Below are positions 21,801-33,954 of a DNA stretch of 64,000 bases, piece after piece. The DNA lies in the NCBI GenBank assembly GCA_003586115.2, contig QVOM02000034.1, forward strand, positions 137,589,510 through 137,653,509, given 5' to 3'. Below the pieces are notes generated by a model. It ran no database searches. It saw only the letters and a program-made list of their open reading frames with translations, and was not told the DNA's origin. Numbering within the stretch: the first letter of the stretch is position 1; each line of letters opens with the position of its first letter. A program made the position numbers and the translations under genes. This stretch comes from Salvator merianae. Taxonomy: Eukaryota > Chordata > Lepidosauria > Squamata > Teiidae.

Positions 21801-23104
21801 TAGACCAAGTGCCTGAAGAACTATGGATAGTGGTTGATAACTTTGTACGCAGAAGAGAGAGGAGGAGTTACTTAAAGCATATGGATGGAGCAAGGAGCTG
21901 GTGGTAATATAATTAGATTACAAATCAGTGCTCGTCAGAGGATTTAATTCCCCCCTCCTATACCATCCAATCACAGCCAGGATTAAAAAAAAATTCAATG
22001 CAGTCATAGGCTGTGACTTTCTTTTGCTGCGACTGGACAGTTAATAACATGAGGGAAATCTAATTCAAACTGGAACTCAGTAGAAGAGGATTGGTTGGGA
22101 AGGGAGGAAAGAGGGAAAAAGAGACCCATGGAAATTTGTGATTGGCTGGATAGGCCTGGGTGGTCAGTGAATTCTGTCCTCTCAAGGAGAAGCCACCTCT
22201 GATCCAAATACTAAATAGGCTCTACTCTGTTTCACTTCCAAACTAAGAGAAAATTGTTCAGGGGCAGCCTAAGCACTGAGGTTCTTCAATAACATCTGTA
22301 TGCTCCTTTTGGATCCTGCCAGTGATCTGCTGGATATATGGTACCTGTTTAGCACCTGTGTCTGGATTGCTCCCAGGCATGGAATTGATGCCCAGGAGTG
22401 CTCTGTTGGTAGACCACTGAAATGCAGTCTCTCTGTGGGCCAGATTTTCTCCTGGTTCCTGCTGCCACCAAACAGACAGGTGGCGGCAGCAGGAGAAGTC
22501 CTCCACCTGTTCTGGGTCCATTTCTAGGGAACATATTCCCTTTGTGCAACTTCTACCTGGCTTTGAAGTTAGCCCAAGCTGAGCAGACAGCATCCATCCC
22601 ACTCTGCCAGAACGCTTTCTTTATTCCAGGAGCATTCTCTATGGCGTGTGTTGGAGGCACTTGTGTGATCTTGCCTTGTCGTCTCCTCTTCATCTGATTA
22701 TTTCTGCAGTCAGGAGGACTACAGAAATAAGGGCTAGAAATGCAGCTCAATTTTATTATTTTCCCAGATACTAATGCTAGTATTTCTTTACAGGTCTCTA
22801 TAGATGTTTCCTGAATAAGAACATGATATAATAATTTCTACTTGCCTACCAATTTCTCCATGTTTGTGAAAAGAAACTCTAATGTGTGTCATTCATGTGT
22901 GTATTGGCTGTGACATTACAAATGATGATATCATTTCCAGCATGAGTCATGTGTTTTATAGAGCTGCTCATTGCTGAAAGAGTATATTAGACAAAGTCTT
23001 AAGAAGGCCCACATTCTTTCACGTTCTCCCAAGAGACTCATCATTTGTTAAGGTCTGAACTTGGACATTATAATGAATCTTGCTCTCTCAGTGCCTTAAT
23101 TTGT
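21801..23104. other. No recognised feature
   Basis: Mixed spacer. The GC-richer part at 22260-22560 has overlapping short frames on both strands but no element ends I could match. Confidence 0.4.
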
Positions 23105-23240
23105 TGAATTGGAATTTATAAATTTATTTTAATTTATAGTTCTATTCCTAGCATTCAGGGTCCCTTACAACATTTAAAAACAAGTAGAAAATAAAAACAT
23201 AAAGTTATACTTACACATTAAAAGGAATAAAAATAATAAT
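23105..23240 (-). mobile_element. L2-like LINE 3' tail fragment
   Basis: Text of the type AATTTATAGTTCTATTCCTAGC..AGGGTCCCTTACAACATTTAAAAA..AATAAAAACATAAA is the antisense of the 3' end common to L2/CR1-like LINEs (compare 16735-16800 and 44640-44790). Confidence 0.45.
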
Positions 23241-23248
23241 TAATTATT

Positions 23249-23709
23249 TTCACACTTACTAGCTAGAGCACTCTGATCTGCTCCCTGGGCACATCCATCT
23301 GCATGCAAATGCTGCTGCAGTTCATCTGGAGTTGCCTATGCCTTCCCTGGTGCAATTCAGCTGAGGACAATTGAATGCAGTCCACGGGGTGACCAGGAGT
23401 GGTTGAATTGCCCCTGGGAAGATAGTTCTGTACCTCTTCCGGGTGCAGCGTGGTGAAGGGGCATGGTCTGATGACTGTGATTGCACAGTCATTTACAGTG
23501 TCCAGACACCATTGCAACATCCAACTGTATACAGCATGCTGATTTGGACTTTGCCATGGCGATCTGGCTGGCCCATTCGCACTGTATGTAGTGCTGGCCA
23601 GATACAAGGCTAGTCCAGTATGTACAATGCAAATGGCCAGCACTGTACTCCAACCTCACCTGCCTGGTATGAATTATTATACCATACCAGTAAGTGTGAA
23701 CAGGCCCTT
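23249..23709. mobile_element. Inverted-repeat MITE, about 460 bp
   Basis: The left end TTCACACTTACTAGCTAG and the right end TACCAGTAAGTGTGAACAGGCCC are inverted matches of the GGGCCTG(T)TCGCACTT family. The left GGGCC is decayed. No coding capacity. Confidence 0.65.
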
Positions 23710-24434
23710 TATCTCAGAGGTGACTGATGATGATGATGCATGTGATTGAGATGATAAAGGAGGTTGAAATCCATCTTGAAGTTAAGAGAGACCATCATTT
23801 TCAAGTATAATTCTGGGTACACATCCATAGTATTACCCACGTGAGTCTTGCTCCTGAGTGGAATGGTTAAAGAATTCTAAATAATGCAATGTTTGTTAAT
23901 GAATATTGTTCAACCTCTTCTCCTTGCTGAAGCGGTATTTGCCTCTTTATTCCAAGGCAGAAGTGATAGATTATTGCCTCCATCTCCTCTCTCACCTCTT
24001 TTGTCTAGAAGGTGCATGAGATCTTCATGGCAATTATTAATTGCTTCCTGAACTTAAAAGTACATGAATAAAATAGATTGTTTGGGAACAAGTTAGCCAG
24101 TTGCTGAATGCTTTGCTTTTTAATACATTCTTGACCCTCAACCTTGTGGATGGAACAGCTCTTAACAAATTTACCAGAAGCCATTTCAGCAAGAGGTGCC
24201 CATTGTAAATGCTTAAGTAATACAGCATATAGAAGTAGATTACATAATAGATTGCAGTAAACCTTCTGCATACTTTCTGAGAATCTTTCAGCTGCTATAA
24301 TAGTAGCACTGGGTACTATGCTTTTTGCCCTTGGTATACATCAGGAATTTGTAGCTGCTTTTATTCACTAAATGTTGTATTGTATTAAGTTCCTAAAGAA
24401 GGCAGGTTCCTAGCAATGACTAGTGAGCCAGAAA

Positions 24435-24436
<2 letters not shown>
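23710..24436. other. No recognised feature
   Basis: AT-rich spacer. Confidence 0.4.

Positions 24437-24467
<31 letters not shown>
24437..24467. repeat. (GT)15 microsatellite
   Basis: Uninterrupted GT dinucleotide run. Confidence 0.98.
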
Positions 24468-24468
<1 letters not shown>

Positions 24469-24676
24469 AAAATGCAAATTCAACTGATGCAACATGTTTG
24501 ATGGCACCAAACCTATTCTGAATTACACTGGGTCAGAAGATCTGGACTTGGGGCAATCTAACGAGAAAAAAAATTCTATGCCAATCTGTACGACCATGAG
24601 TTTTGTTGACTATCACTGCCAGTCCCATGAATATTGTATATACTGTGCATGATGCAGTACAGATATCATGTAGCCA

Positions 24677-24882
24677 CAGTGATCCCCAACCTTTCTTCAT
24701 TTGCATACCCTTTGGCAGGTCATTTCCAATAAATTGTACCCTTCATAATAGTTGCTGTTATTTCAGATTTATATGTTGTAACCGTATGTGCCTTTTCCTG
24801 CCATTATTCAATTTTTTCATGTACCCTTAAATGTCCTGGTTTGTATCCCTGGGGATAGCTGTACCCAGGTTGGAAATCACTG
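24677..24882. mobile_element. hAT MITE with SPIN-like ends
   Basis: The ends CAGTGATCCCCAACCT and AGGTTGGAAATCACTG are inverted repeats with two mismatches. They are close to the CAGTGGTTCTCAACCT-type ends of SPIN and related hAT elements. The flanks ATGTAGCCA (24668-24676) and ATGTAGCA (24883-24890) look like an 8-bp target duplication with one base inserted on the left. Confidence 0.82.
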
Positions 24883-24890
24883 ATGTAGCA

Positions 24891-26363
24891 AAATGTAACT
24901 GAGAAATGCAGCTTGAACAAGTAGCATTTTAGAAAGCTAATTTGATTTAGCACTGTATGTAAATAGTGCTGTAAGGAGTTTCAAAACACTCTTCCTTGTT
25001 TGGAATGGAATATTCGAAACTCTCTGCACTTTTAAAGCAGGTACAATGATCCCAGAAACCCTTGTGAATGCCAACATTAAGAATGCAGAGGTTGGGTAAA
25101 ACATTTCCAAAATGCTAGGGTTTTTTTTTTGTTAACTTCCACATGCATGCTACAAGTGGATGCTGTGGAGATTGCACCTGGCCCAGAAACACCATGTGGA
25201 GTCAGGAACATAGCAGGCAGGGCAGAGCGGGCTGGCACCTGTCTGCTTGATGCCTGGTTTGAAGCTGGGAAGCAAAAGTTGGAACAAAAGTTCCACCTTT
25301 GGAACTCACCTCAGAAGTGGGCCACAGAGAATGAGATATGGGTTATTCCTGCCACCACTGTGATGGAAGGACCTAAGATCCATCCTGGCTTATGCAGGGA
25401 CAGCTCTTAAGTGGCCCCCTGCTAGGGAGCTCTTAGGCATAGATTCTATGCTCAGAAATGGGCCAGGTGAGGGTGGGCATGTGGACACTCCAAAGGAACC
25501 ACGCAGATGTTGTCTTTGAAAGATTAATTGATGTGCGAAACCCCTTCCACTAGGGGAAAAAAGAGACTCATGAATGGGAGAAGCAATGAATGGTGAGATT
25601 TGGTAGTTTCAACCTTATGTAAACCTCAATATTTTCTCCATAACAGTATTGCCAATCTATAGTAAAATGACATACGTGGGGAACTTTGGGGCAGGATTTG
25701 GAGCTGCAACTGGGATTACAGAGCTGCTGCCCTGGGGAAGTGTGTTTGCAGTCTATACTGCACACTATCCTGGATCCTGTGGGAATGCTGCTTACAGGAG
25801 TCTCACAACACAATTGGAATTACTGCAGGCGATGCAAAGTGCCAGCAGAAATCTGCCAGGGTTCGGTCCCCTGGTCACTGTGTTCATTTACACAGCTGCC
25901 AGGAATTGAACGTGGTGATAAGGACAGCTTGAGAGAACCTAAATTGGGTTTCCCAACTTGGGTATGCACAATCCCTCCAGATGCCCAGAGGTCCAAAGAA
26001 AACTATCATGGGAATAAAGCCTACTTTCCCAAAACTGGAGAGGCTGTGGATGTCCTGAACTAGTGGCTGAATGCAGTGATGGGCTGGAAGAGGACCAAGA
26101 AACTGAAACTAAATTCTGACCAGGACAAAGACTTTGTTGGTGGGCAGGTCCCGGGTTTGGAATTGGGGAATTTGACTATCCTAGAAGGAATGAGTATATA
26201 ATAGTTTTAGGGTGCTCCTGGAATTCTCATTGTTGTTGGAAACCTAGATGACCTCCCTGGCTAAGAATGCTTTTTACCAACTATGCATGCTTTATAAGCT
26301 ACAGCCCAACTGGACAAAGATAGCCTGGCCACTGTGGTCTAGGCATTGGTAACCTCATACTTA
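24891..26363. other. No recognised feature
   Basis: Contains a T10 run at 25121 and several short frames (for example 25686-26063) without recognisable similarity. Confidence 0.4.
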
Positions 26364-26836
26364 GGGCCTGTTTGCTCTTACCTTCTGGAACATCCCACAT
26401 CATCTGCTAGAACACTGCAGCTGAACCTGGACGCAACTGCAGTTGCCATGGGGTTGTCTGAACCTCGCTTGGAATATTCTACCTGTGGATAGCTTAAAAG
26501 CTGTCCACAGGTTTTCCTGTGGTTGTGGGAATGGTGCATTTGCACCACTTCTGGTGATGCAAGGCAAGGAGTCATTTGGTTCAGACCCTCAAAGCTGGCC
26601 TCACCGTTGTGCACCAGACACAACGTCCCCTTTCCCAGTCACGGTGAGTGGTGGGTGGGACATCCGATGTCAGGGTGTCTCACCAGGATCAGACCAAGGA
26701 TGTCTGCCATTTGCTGGCAGGACAGGGCTTGTTCCAATGCCCTAGGTGTGAATGGCTCCAGCCATTCCTATGTTCACTGACCTGGATTTGTCTGCAGTGA
26801 CAATTTCAAACTGGTAAGTGCAAACCTGGCCCTAGA
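26364..26836. mobile_element. Inverted-repeat MITE, uninterrupted copy
   Basis: The left end AGGGCCTGTTTGCTCTTACC pairs with the right end GGTAAGTGCAAACCTGGCCCT. Internal text matches the reverse complement of 18672-19350 without its insertion. An inner inverted repeat ACCTGTGGATAGC..GCTGTCCACAGGT is at about 26480-26516. Confidence 0.82.
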
Positions 26837-26839
26837 TTA

Positions 26840-27412
26840 CTATAATGTGTTCTACGTGAGGTTTGCGTTGTACCTGCTCCAGAAACCACAAGTGCAGAAT
26901 GTGGTAGCAGCCAGGTTGCTGAGTGGGACACCTGTCTGTGCTCATCTTACACCTGTGCTTAAGCAGCTGCACTGGTTACCAGTTAGCTATTGGTCTAGGT
27001 TCAAGATTTTCTGTTTGGTATATAAGGTCCTAAACAATTTTGGATCACATACATAATAGACCTAATAGTAAGATCACTTAGATAGTCTGGGGAGGTCTTG
27101 TTGCAGGTTTCATAAATGTTACCCAACAGTTATCTGCAGCTGGGCTTTCTATATGGTGGCAGTTTGGGGGGCACCTATTTTACTTCATTTAGGTACATAG
27201 CGAAGACATCTTTTTTCATCTATTCTTTCCTAGTGTAACTGGTTTTTTCTTCCCCTCCTGCTGTTTTTAATGACATTTAGTGCAGAGTTGTTTTATCTGC
27301 TTTTTGTAAGTTCTTTTTAATATTATTTTTATCCTTTTTGCTAGGTATTTCAAGATTTTAAGTAAGAAGCAACTTCCAGTTATCATAAATAAATAAATAT
27401 TGAATACATGCT
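26840..27412 (+). mobile_element. L2-like LINE, reverse transcriptase C-terminus and 3' tail
   Basis: The frame at 26847-27056 carries VQNVVAARLLSGTPVCAHLT followed by PVLKQLHWLPVSYWSRFKI. This matches the conserved (L)QRVQNAAARLL..TPVLxxLHWLPV block of L2/Rex/CR1-group LINEs. It goes on to an AT-rich 3' region ending in (AAAT)n at 27390-27409. It is 5'-truncated and was probably inserted next to the MITE end at 26836. Confidence 0.85.
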
Positions 27413-29020
27413 GACCCCATCAAATTAAGGCATGTGGTGAAACTCAAATAAACTTAGGGCAATTCCATATTGATTGGTACAGCAGAACAACAAACATAGT
27501 ATGAGCTTCCGTTCTCATGCTGGTGCAGTCTAAAGGAGATCGCAGGAAGCGAGACCCCCTTCACACCAGCATATGATGTACTCATACTCATACTCAAACT
27601 GCAAAGATGATACTGAGAAGAACATTTTTACAGAATGCAGAAGATTTGGAATAACTAATTGCAGGTCCTGAGAACTTAGAGAAGAAGGCAAGTTTGGAAA
27701 GCAGAGGAATAATATTGGATTAAGGATCTCCTGAAAAGAACAGATAGTAATAAGCAAAAGGTTACAAACTATGGTAATGTTATGAAATTGATACACCTTA
27801 ATCTGTGAATTAAGATGGATATGTTTGATTAGTGGTCCCATAACTAGAATATGGGGAAAGGGGGCAGCCTTGTTTAGTGCCTTTTCGTATACAAAACTTG
27901 GGAGAGAGAGTAGAGTTTAGCCAAATATTGGCAAGAGAAGATTTATAAATTTGGGTAACAGTAGCTAGAAATTGTTGGGAGAAATTCATTGCCCAGGGTA
28001 TTCAGAAGGAAACTACGTTGAAGGGAATCAAAGGCTTTGTAAATATCAAAAGAAAAAAGACTCAGTGAAGATTTAGATAAACTAGAATGATATAATATGT
28101 TTAAAGCAATACGAATAGGATCAGAAATTAAACAAGAGGGAATGAAGTCAAATTGTTCCCTACTTACCAAACAGGAAACAAAAAACTTCAATCTATTGGC
28201 TAGAATAGTCCTGGTTGAGGAGGGAGATGGGGCAAAAAGAAGCTGGGGAATCAGGAGACTTATTAGGTTTAATGCATGGAATGAGAAAAGATTGGCTTCA
28301 GGATTTGGGCATTAATTCTTCAGGAAGGATACTATTGAAAAGCCTTTCCATGTATAAGAGTAGGAAGGCATACATTTCTTATAAAATATTGAAGACATCA
28401 GACCTGGTACTTTATGACATGTGAGATTAACTATAACTGATTTGATTTCATCCTGAGAGATGGGAGCACCCAAGTAGACTGAGCTGGGTCTAATTGAGAG
28501 AGGTTTGCTGATTGCAGATATGTGTCAGAGTCATGTACTGGAGTCGTATTAGAGTATAATTGCTCATAAAATTGTTGAAAGGCCCAAACAATATCTACAT
28601 TATTTGCAGTCCAGTCTCCCAAGGATGAATCCTTAATACCTGACACCATATTGTGCTCGCTCTTTTTCTTTAAGTAATTTGGAGTTCCTGTTGCTGTGAT
28701 TGGCATAACTTATGTTTGAAGAACAGATGGGCCTTAGCAATAGAATTAAGTTCCAGTAAATCAAGACACCCATTCTGAAGAAAGAGCCTTTAAGTCTTAG
28801 TAAATCCAGTTTGCCTATGTTGAGTCTTCAAATCTTTAATTTCCTACAATAGTGTATGCTTTTGCATGCTACTTCTTAATCCAACTAGTATGTGAGATAA
28901 AAAATACCCTTTTCCACTGGTTTACAGTTTCCCATAAAAGGCACAGTGTGACTTTTAGGTTTCAAAGTATTTTTCAATTTCCCCTCCAATTTGCAAAATG
29001 ACTGACTCCCTCACCAGGAT

Positions 29021-30007
29021 CAGTGGCGGCTGGTGGCCCTCCAGGCTGGGTGTTCACAGGTGAGGGGATGAAGGAGGTGGAGCCAAAGGAGATGAAACCA
29101 GAGGAGGTCAAGGAGGTGGAACCCTAGGTGGTCAAGGAGGCGGAGCTAGAGGGGTCAAGCGAGCAAAGCAGAAGTGTCAAGCAGGCGGAGCCAGATGCCA
29201 TGAGAATCCATTAACCCAATTTTTAATTTAATAAAACATTCCCATGGGGCAAAGACATTGTCCTAAGTTATTTTATAATTTTTCTTCCTCCTCCAGTATT
29301 TACTATGCATATTTGAGGTGATTGTTATTATGCTAAAAGTAATAAAAAAATCACTGCCAGTATCCCTTTATGACCTTCTCAGGTTTAGAGCTGGTCATGA
29401 AGGATAAGGAACATGATCAGAATAATTAAAGCAGTAGTGTTTCCTGTTGTGATGTATGACTGTGAATGTTGGGTCAAGGGAATGGGGAAGCCATTCTCAA
29501 GCAAGGCATAGGGTTCTTAGGCATGGGGCTTGGAGATGCCCTAAGCCTCCATGCACCAATCCTGGCCAAAATGACTTAAATAAAACAAGAAAGATAAAAA
29601 CGTACCTTTTTTTCTGCACTCCAAGCTCCCTCAGTACTAGCTTGACCCTCCAAAAAACGGACAGAGCTGTGCAGAGTCAAAAACACAGACTAGCAGAGCT
29701 AGGCCCAGCCAAAAAACAGCTGCCTAGTCAGCCCTGTTCAGAAATTAGGAGGGAAGGGGCTATGAGGTCACATGTAGATAATTCTAAACTGTGATTGGCT
29801 AGGTAGTCGGCAAGCCAAAGGGGACGAATTTTGCAGCACTGTAGTCAAATCAGAGACAGCCCTACCGTTTAGACTGAGTCCTGATTGGTTGGAATTGGTA
29901 GCAATCTAAAGTATGCCCCGCTTTTCATTAAATATGCATTCCTGGGGTGGGGAGGAAGCCTCTGAGTGTCCACCAAACGCTGAGAACAGACAGAAGGACC
30001 GCCCCTG
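29021..30007. mobile_element. 987-bp non-autonomous hAT element with perfect 8-bp duplication
   Basis: It starts CAGTGGCGGCTGG and ends GGACCGCCCCTG (reverse complement CAGGGGCGGTCC). ACCAGGAT is duplicated exactly at 29013-29020 and 30008-30015. The interior has a GGAGGTGGAGCC/GGAGGCGGAGC-type minisatellite at about 29065-29190 and no transposase frame. It interrupts L1 copy A. Confidence 0.95.
29370..29480 (+). mobile_element. Possible BovB 3' fragment inside the hAT element
   Basis: The text GTGTTTCCTGTTGTGATGTATGACTGTGAATGTTGGGTC reads VFPVVMYDCECWV, similar to the VFPVVMYGCESWT block near the C-terminus of BovB ORF2. It is short and may have been carried as cargo by the hAT element. Confidence 0.4.
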
Positions 30008-30760
30008 ACCAGGATACTAGGATCCATTCTCCAGGTAGGATTCTTGAGCTCTGGGGCAAGATGGATAAAGAGATGTCTATGGGAGCATGATCTGAAATAG
30101 TGATTAGACCAATGGAGGCAGAATCTAGGGAATGGAACAGATGTCTAGAGAGCAGAATGTAATCTATCCTACTATATGTGGAGTTGGATGGAATTAGAAG
30201 GTAAATTCTTACCTATGAAGAGCCCTAAAATAATCAATTGGGTCATATTTTGTAAAAAGAGGTTGAATAGGAGCTAAGCTGACTTTACCAGGCATCTTAT
30301 TTATAGAAGGTTTGTCCATGTGGGGGTTACTCAATGTCCTCTCAAAGTTATATCACCAGAAACAAAGGTGAATTGTTCCTTGCACATTTGTTAATAAATC
30401 GGAGTTGCCCATGATTAGGAGCATACAGGGTGGCTAGGATAAGAGGACTGGAACCTATGGAGTAATTTAAAAACACATATCTACCATAAATATCTACTTT
30501 TTTCTTCTAAAACTTGTAAAGGAAGGGAGGGATGAATCATTATAACAACACCTCAGGACTTAGAGGTTCCTGCAGAAGAATGTACACAGTGGAGTACAGG
30601 GTGAGAAAAGAGTTTATCAGATTTCCTGAAGTATCAGGATATACCCTTTCTTCCTGAGAAAATAGAATTCAATTTTCTTATGTTTCACTGCAGTATTAAA
30701 CCCCTTAACATTATACGAAAATATTTTAAGAGTAGACATGGCCATAGATAATGAAGAAGA

Positions 30761-31640
30761 ATATGGGTAGACATAGCATAACTAGAATATGTGAAAGACA
30801 TAACAATAGTGAGTTAGTTAGAGGCTGATTCCAAACACAAACAACTGTCCAATCTGGATAACCAGAAAAATATTGTCCAAAGGAAAGAGAACCTCACAAA
30901 GTTGTGGGAGGTTCTGTAGAACATATTTTTACTTCCTTCAGAAATGAACAGTGAGGGCAAGGTAGGGCAGATAACTAAAAATGCAAGCAGGCTAAAAACC
31001 TAGTAAATGGCCAGTGCTTAAGTAAACCCAAGTTAAACCAATGAGAAACATTCAGTACAAAATTTACATAGACTCGTACAAACTTTGAATAGCGCATAAA
31101 GTATGAACAGAGGTAAGAAGTTATGAGAGTTCTAAAAGCAATAAAAGTGAATTCAAGTATATATTCATTAATACACCAGATAAAGTGTCACATTGTGAAA
31201 CCACAAAGACAAGAAAACAATGAAGGTAGCATAACGTCAACGTGCAACAAAATTTAAAAATTCATGAAATGCATGAAGGAGAATGAGAATGAATTCATTA
31301 GAATATATAAAAGACTAAAGTAATAGGATATATTGTGTCTAGGCAAGAGGCACTAAGAGATCATCCAAAAGAGGAATTTATAAAAACTATTTGTAAAAAT
31401 GAGGGGGACAAAGCCATTACTCATAAAAGTGGAGTTGAATTCATTTTGATTCCAGTAAGAGACATAATAGCAATTAATTAGACTCACGGTGAAAAATAAA
31501 AAGGCAACCAGAACGTATACAGAGCTATTGTGCACAAGCGTAAAAAATAAAGCAAAATTCATCAAGTATTTAGAAGAGAGAGAGAATAAAAATCAGTGGA
31601 GTTGGTTGAACAAGATATAAAAATTCATGAAATGCACAAC
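30761..31640. other. AT-rich sequence 5' of L1 copy A
   Basis: It could be L1 5' region, but no ORF1 motif is seen. An 18-bp direct repeat, AAAAATTCATGAAATGCA, occurs at about 31256 and 31619. Confidence 0.4.
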
Positions 31641-31644
31641 CCGG

Positions 31645-31845
31645 GTGCAAATGGATAGCCGTGCTGCACCTGTGGCAGCCAGACACTTCCCAGCCCTGTC
31701 ATGGTGAAGGTCAGCCACAGAATGTCCTGCTGATATTCAGGTATAGGACTCTGCAGCATGGACAGCACCTGCACTGTGGGGTCAATCCCATGTTAGAATG
31801 GGATCATTATTCCATTCTAACGTGAAAAGTGCAAAAAGGCCCCAA
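31645..31845. mobile_element. MITE remnant, right end
   Basis: It ends GAAAAGTGCAAAAAGGCCCC at about 31826-31845, the right-end type of the local family, with an internal ATGGGATCATTATTCCAT hairpin-like motif. The left end is decayed. Confidence 0.5.
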
Positions 31846-31849
31846 GAAC

Positions 31850-31965
31850 TGATTTAGGCCATCCATTGCCTTCCTTGGGTCTTCTGAAAAAAGTGTCATC
31901 TGCATATTGATAAATACCTCAAGTCAAACCTCCAAATGACCTCCCTCAACAATGTTCTATAGAGG
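31850..31965 (-). mobile_element. L2-like LINE fragment around the RT active site
   Basis: The antisense text corresponds to the region around the YxDD block of 17599-17826 (GTGTCATCTGCATATTGAT is the reverse complement of the coding sequence for QYADD-like residues). It is short and isolated. Confidence 0.5.
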
Positions 31966-32964
31966 CAATACCTTGTTCTCATTTCAAAGCAGTCTAAGAG
32001 CCAAGCAGCCCTGATGCCTGTGTGCATGCCCACATGGTATGCAGTTAATACGGTAATGTGGTACTGCCACAACAAAGGTCAAATCTGGCCTTTGACTGTC
32101 TGCAGTTCATTTGGTGCCATTTAATCCTATTTACACCTGAGTCACACATGTTTACTTGAAGTAACTAGTTTATTGTATTTCAGTGGAATTCATTCTCAGT
32201 ATTTGAAAGTTTTTGAAATACTATACATAGTACTCTGTATTGCATTTCATCTATTTGGCTTGCATGAATAACTGATAATTGTCATGTCATGCAATAGCAA
32301 ATGATAGCTGGCTTCTTATAACATTTAATTTATTCCAATCTGCTCTCCTTTGAAGGAATTTAGAATACTGCAGCGTAATATTCCAACACTAGCTGTTCTT
32401 TGCTGTAAGCTGAAAAACTTCCTCTTTGAGCAGAATATTTTTGCTACTGTGGCTGCCTCAGGGCAATGAGGTGTTTCCCCTCTTTCAACCTCCTGAGCAG
32501 GTAGCCATCACACTTCCTGGTCCCATAAGAATGGTGCTACATTGGCACTTTGTGCAGTTTCTAACAGTGTACCCTCCTTTGCAGCCACAAATACAGCTGA
32601 ACAGGCTTGGACTATGACAGCAGCGGGCAGGCAGATGCAGAACAATAAAAATAATCCAGAGTTCCCATACTTTTTTAAATCCAGCATTTGCAGTCAGGGA
32701 ATTCCCAGCTGCCATTTGACAGGCAGAGGAATCTCCCAGTGTGCAGACACAAGTTGCACATTAAAAGGAAGCTATTGCTTCTCCTTAATATGAAGGGGGA
32801 AATGTGCTTTGCTTGAAGCACCTTTTCCCCTCCTGTGCGGAAGGAGCCATAGTGCAGGCCCCACATGGCAGGATGCTGTCTTTCTTTTAGTGCCAGGTAC
32901 GTCCCTTTATTGGTCTAGTTATGAACTAGAATAGATATAAGATTCATATCTTGTGTGTGGTCTG
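31966..32964. other. No recognised feature
   Basis: AT-rich spacer. A purine/TA stretch at 32957-32974 precedes the CR1 copy. Confidence 0.4.
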
Positions 32965-32973
32965 CATATATAT

Positions 32974-33740
32974 ATAGAATCATAGAATCATAGAATCATA
33001 GAGTTGGAAGGGACCTCTAGGGTCATCGAGTCCAACCCCCTGCTCAATGCAGGATTCACTAAAGCATCCCAGACAGATAACTGTCCAGCCTCTCCTTGAA
33101 GACCTCCAGCGAAGGAGAGCCCACCACCTCCTGTGGCAACCTGTTCCAATGACTGATTGCCCTTATGGTCAGGAAGTTTTTCCTAATATCTAGCCTGAAG
33201 TTTCATCCCATTGTTTCTAGTCCTTCCTTCTTGCGCAACTGAGAATAGGGCCAATCCTTCTGCACTGTGACAGCCCTTCAGATACTTGAAAACAGCTATC
33301 ATGTCTCCTCTCAGTCTTCTCTTCTGCAGGCTAAACATTCCTAGGTCCTTTAACCGTTCCTCGTAGGACATGGTTTGCAGACCACTCACCATTTTGGTCG
33401 CTCTTCTCTGAACTTGTTCCAGTTTGTCAATGTCTTTTTTAAACCGGGGTGCCCAGAACTGGACACAATACTCCAGATGAGGTCTGACCAAGGAAGAGTA
33501 AAGTGGGACAATTACTTCTCGTGATCTAGACTCTATACTCCTCTTGATACAGCCCAGGATGGTATTTGCCTTTTTTGCAGCTGCATCACACTGTTGACTC
33601 ATGTTTAATCCGTGATCTACTAGTACACCCAGATCCTTTTCACATGTGCTGCTGCTCAGCGAGATTCCCCCCATTCTGTATTGGATATTGTCATTTTTCT
33701 TACCCAGATGTAAAACTTTGCATTTCTCCCTGTGCCTATA
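32974..33740 (-). pseudogene. CR1 LINE, ORF2 C-terminus and 3' end (copy 1)
   Basis: Reading the reverse strand, the element ends in the CR1 3' octamer repeat (ATAGAATCATAGAATCATAG on the plus strand at 32974). A 163-codon open frame at 33183-33674 (protein order runs from 33674 down) contains CEKDLGVLVDHGLNMSQQCD, then KKANTILGCIKRSI, VRPHLEYCVQFWAP, KLEQVQRRATKMV and YEERLKDLGMFSLQKRRLRG. These are the conserved reverse transcriptase thumb and C-terminal blocks of CR1. The frame is unusually well preserved. TATATATA-like text flanks both ends (about 32965 and 33740), consistent with a target duplication. Confidence 0.94.
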
Positions 33741-33954
33741 TATATGGCCAAGCTGCTGTTGTAGTCATTCAGGTGGAAAGTCTACTGATGTGCATTGTCC
33801 ACATTCCATCCCTCAATCCAAGGTTCATGAAAGACATGAACCCCTCTCCAAATACAGATAGACAGTCTTCAATCTGGAGTGATCTGACATTTGAACAAAC
33901 TTTGAGTGTACCAAATCACCATGACAAATCTGAGAAAGAGGGAAGAGAAAATTA

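Larger units (their letters stand above)
27590..30760 (-). pseudogene. L1 LINE ORF2 remnant (copy A), split by a hAT element
   Basis: Reverse-strand order: an endonuclease region at about 30050-30740, where text corresponds to the YNVKGFN..KR..LQE block and a GVVIMIH block. Then the hAT insertion at 29021-30007, then the pre-RT region. The reverse transcriptase follows at about 27600-28200, including REQFDFIPSCLISDPIR at about 28130-28180 and LFSFDIYKAFDSLQRSFL at about 28020-28070, where FDIYKAFD holds the first catalytic Asp. A stop-riddled continuation runs through the palm to about 27600, where it is 3'-truncated. FD(I/A)xKAFD plus QxGFIPxRxISDxIR is diagnostic of L1-group enzymes. All frames are broken. 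Confidence 0.82.

Noticed and set aside
25686..26063. 125-codon forward frame
   Set aside because: No domain, no conserved motif, and two overlapping frames of similar quality.
31353..31565. 70-codon antisense frame rich in F, Y and V, possible membrane peptide
   Set aside because: AT-rich context gives F/Y/I/L-rich chance frames; no start context or similarity.
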